A stretch of DNA of 64,000 nucleotides from Burkholderiales bacterium 70-64 (GTDB lineage: Bacteria; Pseudomonadota; Gammaproteobacteria; Burkholderiales; Burkholderiaceae_E), in the NCBI GenBank assembly GCA_001898645.1, contig MKUQ01000014.1:1-64000 (forward strand), read 5' to 3'. The notes under the pieces were generated by a model. That model made no database searches. It worked only from the letters and a program-made list of their open reading frames with translations, and was not told the DNA's origin. Made by a program: the position numbers and the translations under genes. The stretch's first letter is position 1. Each line of letters starts with the position of its first letter. Shown piece by piece: positions 8,181-16,537 of the stretch.

Positions 8181-9325
8181 GCGGCCATCCGCGGGGGAAA
8201 GGCGGCGAGGCTGGCGCCGAATTCGGCCAGCATGCCTGCCAGCAGCGGCCGCCGGTCGACGACGACGCACCCTTGGGGCCCGGCCAGGCGCGATCCCTCG
8301 CCGGCCGGCAGATGGCCGTCGTCGCGCGGCGAGGCGACGACGGCGTGGATGCGGCCGCCGCCACCGCCCGCCGCGAACCACAGCGGCAGCTCGTCGGCCT
8401 CCAGCCCCATGTTCAGGCCGATCTCGCAAGCCGGCGGCAGCACCAGGCGGGCGAGGGCGACGAGGCGAGCCACTGCCCAGGGGCTGCAGCGCATGCAATC
8501 GGCCATCGGCGTGCCGGCGGCGGGACGGAAGCGCGAGAAGGAAACGCGGCGCAGGCAGCGATAGCGCCGCAGGCGGCGGAGATGATCGAGGTGATCCTCG
8601 ATCCGCTCGCCGACGCCGGCGATGGCGATGGTCTCGAAGGGGATGCCTTCCTCCTCGCAGTCGTCCATCAGCACTTGCCTGGCATCCGGCGCTTCGCCGG
8701 GTTTCAGGCGGGCGAACAGCTCCGGCGTGAACGCCTCGGTCGATGTCACGATGGCCGCTGCGCCGCTGCGGTGCAGCGCGCGCAGCCCGGCGCGGGAGAA
8801 GGATGGGCCGAAGTTGAGCACCGGCGACAGGCCGGCCTCGACCGCCGCCTCGACCAGCGCCAGCGCCTGCGCGTCGTAGCCGCCCGGCAGGGTTCCGCCG
8901 TTCAGGTAGACCCAGTGCAGCCCGTGCCCGGCGAGCATGGTCAGCGCCTCGAGCGCCTGGGCGTCGGTGAGGAAGTAGCCGGGGGTGCGGGGGCAGTACA
9001 CGCACGGCGGCGTGACCGCGCAGATCGCGATCGGCGAGACGACGCCCGCGGGAACGAAGCACCGCCCGACGTGCTCGTCGCGGATGCGGCAGGCGAGATC
9101 GAACAGGACGGCCGCATTGCGCGGCTCGGCCGAGATCGCATGCAGGCGCAGCGCGAGATCGAGGTTGTCCGGGTCGTCCAGCAGTTCGGCCGCCACGCTG
9201 CGGCACTCGGCAGCGGCCCGCTGCGCCTTCGTTGCCGTCGCCGATTCCCCGGCGAGGATCGCGGCGGCGTTCACCCCTGGGCGAGGAGGCCAGGGAGACG
9301 GGGAAACCGTGGTATTCGAGCGCAT
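8177..9325 (-). CDS. Radical SAM enzyme (BioB/HcgA-like, CX5CX2C), copy 1
   Basis: This 382-residue protein is a radical SAM enzyme. Its cluster motif is C-AVTPP-C-VY-C, that is CX5CX2C rather than CX3CX2C, with the usual aromatic residue before the last cysteine. A TIM-barrel pattern follows (GLHWVYLNGGTLPGGYD, AAIVTSTEAFTPELFARLKPGE, IAIAGVGERIEDHLDHLRRL) and the C-terminal part resembles the BATS region of BioB relatives. As I recall, the CX5CX2C motif was noted for HcgA/HmdA of the FeGP-cofactor pathway. The ATG at 9325 is chosen because the sequence before it (with an operator at 9370-9393) looks noncoding. It is the first gene of the 9325-2279 operon; the substrate is unknown. Confidence 0.8.
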   Translation of the reverse strand: MRSNTTVSPSPWPPRPGVNAAAILAGESATATKAQRAAAECRSVAAELLDDPDNLDLALRLHAISAEPRNAAVLFDLACRIRDEHVGRCFVPAGVVSPIAICAVTPPCVYCPRTPGYFLTDAQALEALTMLAGHGLHWVYLNGGTLPGGYDAQALALVEAAVEAGLSPVLNFGPSFSRAGLRALHRSGAAAIVTSTEAFTPELFARLKPGEAPDARQVLMDDCEEEGIPFETIAIAGVGERIEDHLDHLRRLRRYRCLRRVSFSRFRPAAGTPMADCMRCSPWAVARLVALARLVLPPACEIGLNMGLEADELPLWFAAGGGGGRIHAVVASPRDDGHLPAGEGSRLAGPQGCVVVDRRPLLAGMLAEFGASLAAFPPRMAA

Positions 9326-9369
9326 GGTGAGTTGTGTGGGCAGCCGTGGCGGCAGCGGAGCGCGGCGAG

Positions 9370-9393
9370 CGTTATATTCGGAAGTATATGACG
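9370..9393 (-). promoter_or_regulatory. ModE-like operator upstream of the radical SAM/transport/tonB operon
   Basis: A 24-bp inverted repeat, CGTTATAT-N8-ATATGACG, lies 45 bases upstream of the radical SAM start, in the only sizeable gap (90 bases) in the middle of the locus. From memory, the ModE consensus is CGnTATATA-N6-TATATAACG, with the same 8-8-8 layout. A possible -10, TATACT on the minus strand at 9388-9383, falls inside the box, as expected for repression by metal-loaded ModE. No good -35 is seen. The same palindrome recurs twice upstream of the other transcription unit. Confidence 0.65.
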
Positions 9394-9414
9394 GAGTGCC
9401 CGCTTTGATATCCG

Positions 9415-10206
9415 TCAATCGATCGCCGCTGCCTGTTTCGGCAGCACGACCGGCCGCCGCGGCAGGTTCAGCACGTCGACCTCCACGCCATAGAGGCGCC
9501 GGATGTTCTCCGCGGTGATCACCGCCGCCGGTGCGCCGGAAGCGCACAGCTTCCCGTCGTGCAGCAGCAGCGCCCGATCGGAGACGTGCAGGGCGTGATC
9601 CGGGAAATGGGTCGATTTGACGAAGCCGAAACCCTCGTCGGCCATGCGCCGTATCCGGTCGAGCAGGCGGATCTGGTTGCCGAAATCGAGGCCGCCGACC
9701 GGCTCGTCCATGACGAAATAGCGTGCTCCCTGGGCCAGGGCCCGGGCGATCAGCACCAGCTGCCGCTCGCCGCCGCTCAGCCGGTGATAGGGGCTTCCCG
9801 CGAGGTGCTCGATGGACAGGCGCCGCAGCGCCTCGCGCGCGAGGCGGCGGTCCTCGGCGTCGTAGGCCGCCAGCAGGCTCTTGCGCGGCAGGCGCCCCAT
9901 GAGCACCACGTCCTCGGCGCGGAAGGGGAACGTCACCTGGTGGATCTGCGGCACATAGGCGACGATGCCGGCGCGTTCGCGCAGCGGCACGGCGGACAGC
10001 GGGCGGCCCTCCAGCAGGATCTCGCCGGCATCGGGGCGCAGCATGCCGAGCAGCAGGCGCAGCAGGGTGCTCTTCCCTGCGCCGTTCGGGCCCAGCAGCG
10101 AGACCACCTCGCCGGCCGCCAACGACAGGGAGACGTCCTCCAGGATGCGTCGCCCTCCGTAGGCGAAGGCGACGGCGCGGGCCTCGATGCCGGGCGCCGG
10201 CGTCAT
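9415..10206 (-). CDS. ABC transporter ATP-binding protein, copy 2
   Basis: This 263-residue ATPase has Walker A GPNGAGKS, signature LSGGERQLVLIARAL, Walker B RYFVMDEPVGG and a switch histidine in KSTHFPDHA. It pairs with the FecCD permease upstream, whose stop it overlaps (ATGA). It is a paralogue of the 6382-7146 ATPase but clearly diverged, so this is a second complete importer rather than a recent duplication. It ends just before the operator at 9370-9393 and is the last gene of the long 23285-9415 transcription unit. Confidence 0.92.
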   Translation of the reverse strand: MTPAPGIEARAVAFAYGGRRILEDVSLSLAAGEVVSLLGPNGAGKSTLLRLLLGMLRPDAGEILLEGRPLSAVPLRERAGIVAYVPQIHQVTFPFRAEDVVLMGRLPRKSLLAAYDAEDRRLAREALRRLSIEHLAGSPYHRLSGGERQLVLIARALAQGARYFVMDEPVGGLDFGNQIRLLDRIRRMADEGFGFVKSTHFPDHALHVSDRALLLHDGKLCASGAPAAVITAENIRRLYGVEVDVLNLPRRPVVLPKQAAAID

Positions 10207-11240
10207 GCCCAGGCCTTCTGCGCGTTGCGCAGCACGATGACGAAGACCGGGATGCCGATCAGCTCCGTCAGCACGCCGAGCGGCAGCTCGGCGCTGTGCA
10301 GCGTACGCGCCCCGGTGTCGACCAGGATCAGGAAGACCCCTCCCAGCAGGGCGCTGGCCGGCAGGAGGCGATGGCTCTGCGGGCCGACCAGCAGGCGCGC
10401 TACATGCGGCACGACCAGCCCGATCCAGCCGACCATGCCGGCCAGGGCCACGGTGAGCGCGCTGGACAGGGTGGCACCGAAGATCACCCAGCCGCGCACG
10501 CGCGGCACGTCGACGCCGAGCGCGCGTGCCTCGTCCTCGCCCATGGCCAGCGCGTCGAGCTGCTTGCACCACACCAGCATGATCGCGATGCCCGCGAGGA
10601 TGGGCGCGGCCATGCGTGCGACGACGGCGCCGTCGGTCTGCGCCAGGCTGCCCATCAGCCAGTGGACGATGGTCGGCAGCTGGTTGATCGGGTCGGCGAG
10701 GAACTTGACGATGGAGAGCAGCGCGGTGAAGAAGGCCGCGCTGATGATGCCGGTGAGGATCAGCATGAGCAGGGAACGATCCTGCTGCACGCGGGCCAGC
10801 ACGAGCGCCAGCGCTACGGCCCCGACGCCGCCGGCGAAGGCCAGCAGCTGGACCAGCAGCCAGCTCTTCGAGAGCAGCAGGCCGAGCGCGGCGCCGAACG
10901 AGGCGCCGGCGAGGACGCCGAGCAGCCCGGGCGAGACCAGCGGATTCATGAACACCGCCTGGTAGGCGGCGCCCGAGGTCGACAGGGCCGCGCCGACCAG
11001 CAGGGCGGCAGCGATGCGCGGTGCCCGGATGTCCCAGAGCAGATTGCCGATCAGCGCCTGGCGCGACTCGTCCATGCCTGCGGCGCCGACCGTGGCGGCC
11101 AGGTACTGGAGCACCTCCAGCGGCGGAAGCGGATAGCGTCCCGAGGAAAGCGACAGCAGGACCGCCAGGGCCAGCGTCGCCGCGAGCGCCGGCAACAGCA
11201 GGGCAAGCTGCCGGTCGCTGCCGTCGCGCCGACTGCTCAT
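10203..11240 (-). CDS. FecCD-family ABC transporter permease, copy 2
   Basis: This 345-residue polytopic permease has the family motifs RAPRIAAALLVGAALSTSGAAYQAVFMNPLVSPGLLGVLAGASFGA and AGMVGWIGLVVPHVARLLVG. The ATG overlaps the binding-protein stop by one base (TGATG), and its end overlaps the ATPase start by four. It belongs to the same importer class as copy 1. Together with the adjacent binding protein and ATPase it makes a second MolABC/BtuCDF-like set inside the locus. Confidence 0.92.
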   Translation of the reverse strand: MSSRRDGSDRQLALLLPALAATLALAVLLSLSSGRYPLPPLEVLQYLAATVGAAGMDESRQALIGNLLWDIRAPRIAAALLVGAALSTSGAAYQAVFMNPLVSPGLLGVLAGASFGAALGLLLSKSWLLVQLLAFAGGVGAVALALVLARVQQDRSLLMLILTGIISAAFFTALLSIVKFLADPINQLPTIVHWLMGSLAQTDGAVVARMAAPILAGIAIMLVWCKQLDALAMGEDEARALGVDVPRVRGWVIFGATLSSALTVALAGMVGWIGLVVPHVARLLVGPQSHRLLPASALLGGVFLILVDTGARTLHSAELPLGVLTELIGIPVFVIVLRNAQKAWA

Positions 11241-12283
11241 CAGGGCGCGCCGTCCAGCAGCTCGCGCGCCTCGTCCGCGCTCAGCGTCACGCCGTAGAAC
11301 CTCTCGTAGAACCGGATGGTCTCGCGCACGAGATCGAGATCCGCGAACCGGTCCGGGTACAGCGTCCTGGCCATCCACAGGAGGGAGGGTGCGAGCTCCG
11401 GCGTGTAGTGCGTCCACGGCATGAAGCCGCGCGGAATCGGGAACACGCGCCGCTGCTTGACGGCGGCCAGGCGGCGCAGGCGCGGATCGCGATAGGCCTT
11501 CTCCGCCTCTTCCCGCGACCAGACCACGATCACGTCCGGATTGTCGGCCAGCAGTTGCTCCGGCGAGAGCTGCAGGGTGTCGATGCCGGCGGTCTTCTCG
11601 GGCACCGGCATGCCGCCGGCATGCTCGATCAGCCATCCGGCCGTCGGGCGCATCGGGCTGGTCAGGCTCTCGAGGCGAAGATAGACGGCCTTGGGCCGCG
11701 GCTTCGCGGGCGAGGCGCGCAGGCGCTTGTCGATGTACGCCAGCACCGCGTCCAGATAGGCGCCGTAGTCGCGCGCCCGCGCCGGCTGGTCGAACACCTT
11801 GCCCATCAGCTCGACGCTGGCGCGGATGCTCTCGGCATTGCGCCAGGTCACCGCGACGGTCCTGAAGCCCTTGCTCTCCAGGGCGCGGATGTTGCCGGCC
11901 TCGACCGCGAAGACGAGATCCGGACGCAGCGACAGCAGCGTCTCCAGGTTGGCCGCCCAGCCGGGCGGCTCGGAAACGGCGGGCAGCTCCGCCAGCTGCG
12001 GCGCGGCCAGCGTCTGCAGGCGCCAGCGCGCCGGCTGGCTGCGGATGAAGTTGGGCAGGCCGTTGACCAGCGCGCCTCCCTTGCCGAAGAGGAAGACGAA
12101 GGCGTTGACGCCGGGCGTGCCGTCCGGGGTGGCGATGCGCCGGATCTGGCCGGCCGGCGGCAGGGCCACCGTGCGTCCGGCCATGTCGGTCACCGTGCGC
12201 GCTTCGCCCGCCGCCGCGGCTGCCCCCGCCAGGCAGAGGAGAAGCAGCGCCAGCAGCGGCCTGGCGAAGGCCCGGGCCGGCAT
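11240..12283 (-). CDS. ABC transporter periplasmic binding protein, copy 2
   Basis: This 347-residue protein has a signal peptide (PLLALLLLCLAGAAAAA) and a class III binding-protein body beginning RTVTDMAGRTVALPP. It shares the NGLP motif (LVNGLPNFIRSQPARW) and the terminal ADLDLVRETIRFYERFYG-type helix with the other three copies. The start ATG overlaps the stop of the internally deleted receptor (TGATG), so the two are translationally coupled. It is the immediate partner of permease and ATPase copy 2. Confidence 0.86.
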   Translation of the reverse strand: MPARAFARPLLALLLLCLAGAAAAAGEARTVTDMAGRTVALPPAGQIRRIATPDGTPGVNAFVFLFGKGGALVNGLPNFIRSQPARWRLQTLAAPQLAELPAVSEPPGWAANLETLLSLRPDLVFAVEAGNIRALESKGFRTVAVTWRNAESIRASVELMGKVFDQPARARDYGAYLDAVLAYIDKRLRASPAKPRPKAVYLRLESLTSPMRPTAGWLIEHAGGMPVPEKTAGIDTLQLSPEQLLADNPDVIVVWSREEAEKAYRDPRLRRLAAVKQRRVFPIPRGFMPWTHYTPELAPSLLWMARTLYPDRFADLDLVRETIRFYERFYGVTLSADEARELLDGAP

Positions 12284-13155
12284 CAGAATTGCCCCGTGGC
12301 CGAGACGACGACGGTGCGCGGCGCGCCGGGGTAGTAGACCGGCGCGCTGCCGGGGTTCCGGTCGTCGGCGGTGATGATGCCGATGTAGCGCTTGTCGTCC
12401 AGTTGCAGGCGGCCGGCGTCCTGCGTGAAGCCGAAGCTGAGATTCCTTCTTTCCGATTCGCCCTCGCCGCGCCATTTGTCTGCCGCGGCATGGGAAGCGG
12501 AGACGAACAGGCGGCTTCCCTCGCCGAAACGCCCGCTGTCGAGGCGCAGGAAAGCCTTGTGGAAATTGTCGCTGCCTCCGGCGAGGCGGGTGGTGACGCC
12601 TGCCTGGTCCGCGGGCCGCAGCAGCTTCAGGTCCAGGCCGCCCGCCAGGTTGCCGAAGCCGAATCCCTGGTCGGCCGCCAACGGCCCGCGCAGCGCCACG
12701 ACGCGCTCGACGTTCTCCATGTCGTAGAGGTTGCCGATCGCCGCCTGGCCGACGTTGACCGTGGAGGGTAGCCCTTCGACCGTTGCCGCCAGGTTGCTGA
12801 AGGTGTAGCCCATCTGGCCGCGAACGCGCATGAAGTTCTGGTCGACGGTGATGCCGTAGGCGTCGACGCCCTCGACGTGGGTCGAGGGCGCAAGCTCGAT
12901 GGCCCGATACGGGCTGGTCTGCGCGGCGCCCCCCAGGACCGGCAGGGCCTGCCGTCCGACCTCGAAGCTCGCGGCCTTGGCGTCGGGGCTGGATTCCGCC
13001 AGCGGTGCGCCGGGGCGAACCTCGATGGACGGCAGCGTCGCCTCTTGCGCCAGCGCGGGAAGGGTGCCTCCCGCGGCAACGGCATAGACGGCGGCGGCGA
13101 CGATGGTTCTTGCGAAAGGAGGCCGTTGCGAGGGCACGGCTGCGCTCGTGGTCAT
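12283..13155 (-). pseudogene. TonB-dependent receptor with internal deletion of most of the barrel
   Basis: The 290-residue ORF is open and in frame but is only a receptor shell. Residues 1-40 are a signal peptide. The plug domain and first strands follow, up to ERRNLSFGFTQDAGRLQL (about 252). The chain then jumps directly to DDKRYIGIITADD...YYPGAPRTVVVSATGQF, the last barrel strands. Full receptors nearby have about 450 more residues between the same landmarks (for example FDKRYIGMITPNS in copy 3). No frameshift or stop is present, so the deletion preserved the frame. It cannot form a normal 22-strand barrel. It may be a decaying remnant kept for coupling to the next gene, or a small plug protein with a new role. 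Confidence 0.75.
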
Positions 13156-13158
13156 CGG

Positions 13159-15423
13159 TCAGAACTCCGCCGCAAGGGTTGCCGCGACGGCGCGGGGAGC
13201 GCCCGGGTAGAAGGTGGCCGTGCCGCGGGGATCGACGTCGTTGCTGCTGATGATGCCGATGTAGCGGCGGTCGAAGAGGTTCATCACCGTCAGCGCAGCG
13301 GTGGTGCGCTTGAGCCCTGCGAACCTGGGCAGGGCATACCGGATGTCCAGGTCGACGACGACGTACCCCGGCAGCTTCTGGGTATTGAGCGCATCGCCGT
13401 AGCGCGCCCCGATGTAGCGCGCGGTCGGCGTCAGCGTCCAGCCGCCCTGGCGGTAGCTCGCGCCCAGCTTCGCCATGAAGCGCGGCGCGTCGGCGACCTG
13501 CTTGCCGGCAGTGGCCAGCACGACCCCGCTGGCCGCCTCGATGTCCTGGGACATCTCGAACCTGGACAGGGACAGGCCGCCGAACAGCGTGAGCCCCTGC
13601 ATCGGCGACCAGCCGCCCTCGATCTCGCCGCCGTAGGCGTGCGCCTTGCCCGCGTTCTGGGCATAGGACACGCCCAGCAGCGGATCGAAGAGCTGCACGG
13701 AACGATTGCGGTACCGCGCGTCGTAGAGCACCGGAGACAGGTACCAGTCATCGCCTGCGAGGTGCAGGCCGATGTCCAGGTTGTCCGAGAGCTCCTGGTC
13801 GGCCTGGTTCCACAGGTCCTGGAGCGTCGTGCCGGCGGCGACGAACTGGGCCCGGGCCGCGTTGTAGGTGGTGGCGATGCCGAAGGCCGGCACGCCGTAG
13901 TTGCGGCCGTAGTTCACGTATGCCTTGGCGCGGGGCGAGAACGCATACGCCACGCCCGCGTTCGGCAGCCAGTTGGTCAGCCGGCGGCTCGATGCTTCGC
14001 GGTCCGGGCTGGTTGCCGGGTTCTGCTTGAACGCGTCCTCGTAGCTGCTGTCGGCGAGCCCGGCGCCGTTGTAGTAGGTGATCGACGGCGTGCGGTAGTG
14101 CAGATAGCGGGCGCCTCCTTCCCACGACCATGCCCCGGACTTCCCTTGCAGGCCGGCGTAGGGGCTGCTGTAGAGATGGTTGGTCATCTTCGAGAGCGTC
14201 GTCCAGCCGGCGAAGCTGAGGCTGCCGTCGGCGGCGATGCGATACGCTCTCTGATGAAGCGGGGGCCCGGGCGGCTCCTGCACGTGGAACCAGTAGCCGG
14301 CGATGCCGCGGATCTCGTGCCCCTCGTCCCGATAGAGCTGCCGCTCGGCCTGGGCGAGCAGGCCGTACACCTCCGATTCGAAGTCCCAGCGCACCACCCC
14401 CGGCGCACCGAGGGCGTTCGACGATCCGTTCCACGTGTGGCCGTCGATCTTTAGGTAATAGGCCTTGAGGAATCCGGTCGATGTGGGGCCTCCGAAGCGC
14501 AGGGTGCCGAACAGCGCCTGGTTCTTCACGCTCTGCCGGTTGAACCCGTAGTAGGCGACGTCCTGCGCGGCGTTTCCGGTCAGCGTGCGGTTGTAGTCGA
14601 AGTCGCGGTAGGTGGAGAGATCCGTGGCCTGCGCGTAGGTGAGCGGCCGGTAGTTGTGCTGGTCCTGGTCGTTCTGGAGGCCGAACAGCTCGAGGCGGAC
14701 TCCGCCCCCCAGCGGCTGCACGAGGCCGAACTGGATGCCCTCGCGACCCTCGGGAGACTGGCCGGCGCCCCGCCACTTGTCCGCTTCGGTGCGCGAGGCG
14801 GACACGAAGAGCTGCGTTCCTGTCGCAAGCTTTCCGCTGTCGACGCGGGCGAACAGGCGCTGGAAGCCGAAGCTGCCGAACGAGGCCTTGACCTGCCCGC
14901 CGAAAACGTCGGCGGGGCGAAGGAAATGCATGTCGACGCTGCCCGAGGCGTTGACGAATCCCACGCCCTTGTCGATGGGCACGGCGCCGCGGTAGAAGTC
15001 GATGGCGCCGACGTTCTCGAGGTCGAACATCTGGATCCCGGTGAATCCGCCGAGATTGCCGATCGGCATGCCTTCGTAGGTCTGGCCCGGCGCCTGGGAG
15101 CTGTTCGGGCGCCCGCGCGACCGGATCGACTGGCTGCTCGAAAGGCCATAGGGGTCGGCAGCCTCGAACATCACCGACGGCAATCCGGACAGCGCCCTGT
15201 AGGCATTGGTCTGGGCAGGGCCGGAGTAGATGCGGATCCCTTCGGCGGTCACCGTCTCCTCGGAGCGCGGCCGTTCCGTTGCCGGCGCGCTCAACTCGCC
15301 GTTCTGCCCGCCGACGACGCTGATTTCCGGCAGGGCGGGTTCCTCGGCGGCGGCCAATGCGGACGACATGCTCAGCAGCGCGAGCGCGACATGCAGCCTC
15401 GTTCTTCCGGTTTCTGGTTTCAC
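13159..15423 (-). CDS. TonB-dependent outer-membrane receptor, copy 2
   Basis: This 754-residue receptor has a signal peptide (HVALALLSMSSALAAA) and a TonB-box-like start EISVVGG. The plug contains LENVGAIDFYRGAVPIDKGVG and the long beta-barrel ends in phenylalanine (TLAAEF). The C-terminal signature LFDRRYIGIISSNDVDPRG...FYPGAPRAVAATLAAEF is shared with the other receptors of this locus, which form one subfamily. It imports a ligand too large or too rare for porins, powered by TonB. It sits between a radical SAM gene and the deleted receptor. The ligand is inferred, from the ModE-like boxes only, to be a Mo/W species. Confidence 0.9.
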   Translation of the reverse strand: MKPETGRTRLHVALALLSMSSALAAAEEPALPEISVVGGQNGELSAPATERPRSEETVTAEGIRIYSGPAQTNAYRALSGLPSVMFEAADPYGLSSSQSIRSRGRPNSSQAPGQTYEGMPIGNLGGFTGIQMFDLENVGAIDFYRGAVPIDKGVGFVNASGSVDMHFLRPADVFGGQVKASFGSFGFQRLFARVDSGKLATGTQLFVSASRTEADKWRGAGQSPEGREGIQFGLVQPLGGGVRLELFGLQNDQDQHNYRPLTYAQATDLSTYRDFDYNRTLTGNAAQDVAYYGFNRQSVKNQALFGTLRFGGPTSTGFLKAYYLKIDGHTWNGSSNALGAPGVVRWDFESEVYGLLAQAERQLYRDEGHEIRGIAGYWFHVQEPPGPPLHQRAYRIAADGSLSFAGWTTLSKMTNHLYSSPYAGLQGKSGAWSWEGGARYLHYRTPSITYYNGAGLADSSYEDAFKQNPATSPDREASSRRLTNWLPNAGVAYAFSPRAKAYVNYGRNYGVPAFGIATTYNAARAQFVAAGTTLQDLWNQADQELSDNLDIGLHLAGDDWYLSPVLYDARYRNRSVQLFDPLLGVSYAQNAGKAHAYGGEIEGGWSPMQGLTLFGGLSLSRFEMSQDIEAASGVVLATAGKQVADAPRFMAKLGASYRQGGWTLTPTARYIGARYGDALNTQKLPGYVVVDLDIRYALPRFAGLKRTTAALTVMNLFDRRYIGIISSNDVDPRGTATFYPGAPRAVAATLAAEF

Positions 15424-15490
15424 GATGCAGGTTTCCGGATGGCAGGGTGGGTGATGTCGTCGATCGGGACGGACGAACGCGGAGACGCAG

Positions 15491-16516
15491 TCATGGGCCG
15501 AGCCGGCGGTCGGTGAAGGTGGGCCGCAGCCCGGCGTCGCTCAGGAACCGGTCCAGCAACGGACGCCGGTCGACGAGCCGCAGCCCGCCCTCGAGCGGCG
15601 TGGCGAGCTCCCGCAGTGCCGGGGGCGGCTCCATGGTGTGCACGCCCATGGCGAAGAGCTGGTTGCCGCCGCCGGCGCGGTGCCACGCCGGCAATTCGGC
15701 CAGGTCGACCCCGCCGCCCAGCCCGATGCGCACGTGCGGCAGCAGCAGGCGGGCGAGGGCGACGGTGCGCGCCCAGTCGTGCATCGTGGTCGACTCGCGC
15801 TCGGCCAGCGGCGTATCGGAGCGGGGAGTGAAGCGCGACACCATGAGGTGACGCAGGCCGCCGCAGGCGCGCAGCTCGAGCAGATGGTCGATACGGTCGG
15901 CGTCCGATTCGCCGAGGCCGATCATCATGATGCTGCGCACCTCGAAGCCCCGCTCGCGGGCCTCGACGAGCACGCGCCGCCGCGCGGCCAGGGAATCGCC
16001 GGGCTTGTGGCGGCGGAAGAGCGGTTCGTTCACCGTCTCCAGCGAGGCGGTGACGCCGGCCACGCCGAGGGCGCGCAGGCGCTCCAGGCCGGCGGCGGTC
16101 AGGCTTCCGCCGACGTTGACCTCGATCTCCATGTCGAGGCCCTGTTCTCGAATGCGCTCCACGACGTCGACGACGGCATCGTCGTAATCGCCGTCGCGGC
16201 TGCCGCCCACCAGCAGCACGCGGCGGATGCCGCGCGCCGCCAGCGCGGCGGCGCCGCCAGCCAGCCGGCTGCGCGCGATGACGCGTGCGCGCCACCAGTC
16301 GCAGTACTCGCAACGGGGCTCGATGGCACAGGCGAGGATGGGGCCCATCGTCGCCATGTAGTGCACGGTCGTGCCGAAGACGCGGTCGCGCAGCCGCGCG
16401 GCCGCATCGAACAGCGCTTCGGCTGCGGCCGGCACGACTGCCCCGGCATAGAGCGCGAGCGCTTCGTCGCGCTCGAGCGCCCTGCCGTCCAGGATGTCTT
16501 CGTCCAGGCTGCCCAA
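15491..16516 (-). CDS. Radical SAM enzyme (BioB/HcgA-like, CX5CX2C), copy 2
   Basis: This 341-residue paralogue of the 8177-9325 enzyme carries C-AIEPR-C-EY-C, again CX5CX2C. It shows the barrel landmarks RRVLLVGGSRDGDYDD, EIEVNVGGSLTAAGLERL and SIMMIGLGESDADRIDHLLEL. The first codon is TTG, with GAGGGG about nine bases upstream; no in-frame ATG or GTG gives a better start. It lies between binding protein copy 3 and receptor copy 2. Two diverged copies of the same unusual motif within one uptake locus suggest two related chemical steps on one substrate, or separate enzymes for two ligands. The product is unknown. Confidence 0.78.
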   Translation of the reverse strand: MGSLDEDILDGRALERDEALALYAGAVVPAAAEALFDAAARLRDRVFGTTVHYMATMGPILACAIEPRCEYCDWWRARVIARSRLAGGAAALAARGIRRVLLVGGSRDGDYDDAVVDVVERIREQGLDMEIEVNVGGSLTAAGLERLRALGVAGVTASLETVNEPLFRRHKPGDSLAARRRVLVEARERGFEVRSIMMIGLGESDADRIDHLLELRACGGLRHLMVSRFTPRSDTPLAERESTTMHDWARTVALARLLLPHVRIGLGGGVDLAELPAWHRAGGGNQLFAMGVHTMEPPPALRELATPLEGGLRLVDRRPLLDRFLSDAGLRPTFTDRRLGP

Positions 16517-16537
16517 GGCCCGTGCCCCTCGATGAGA

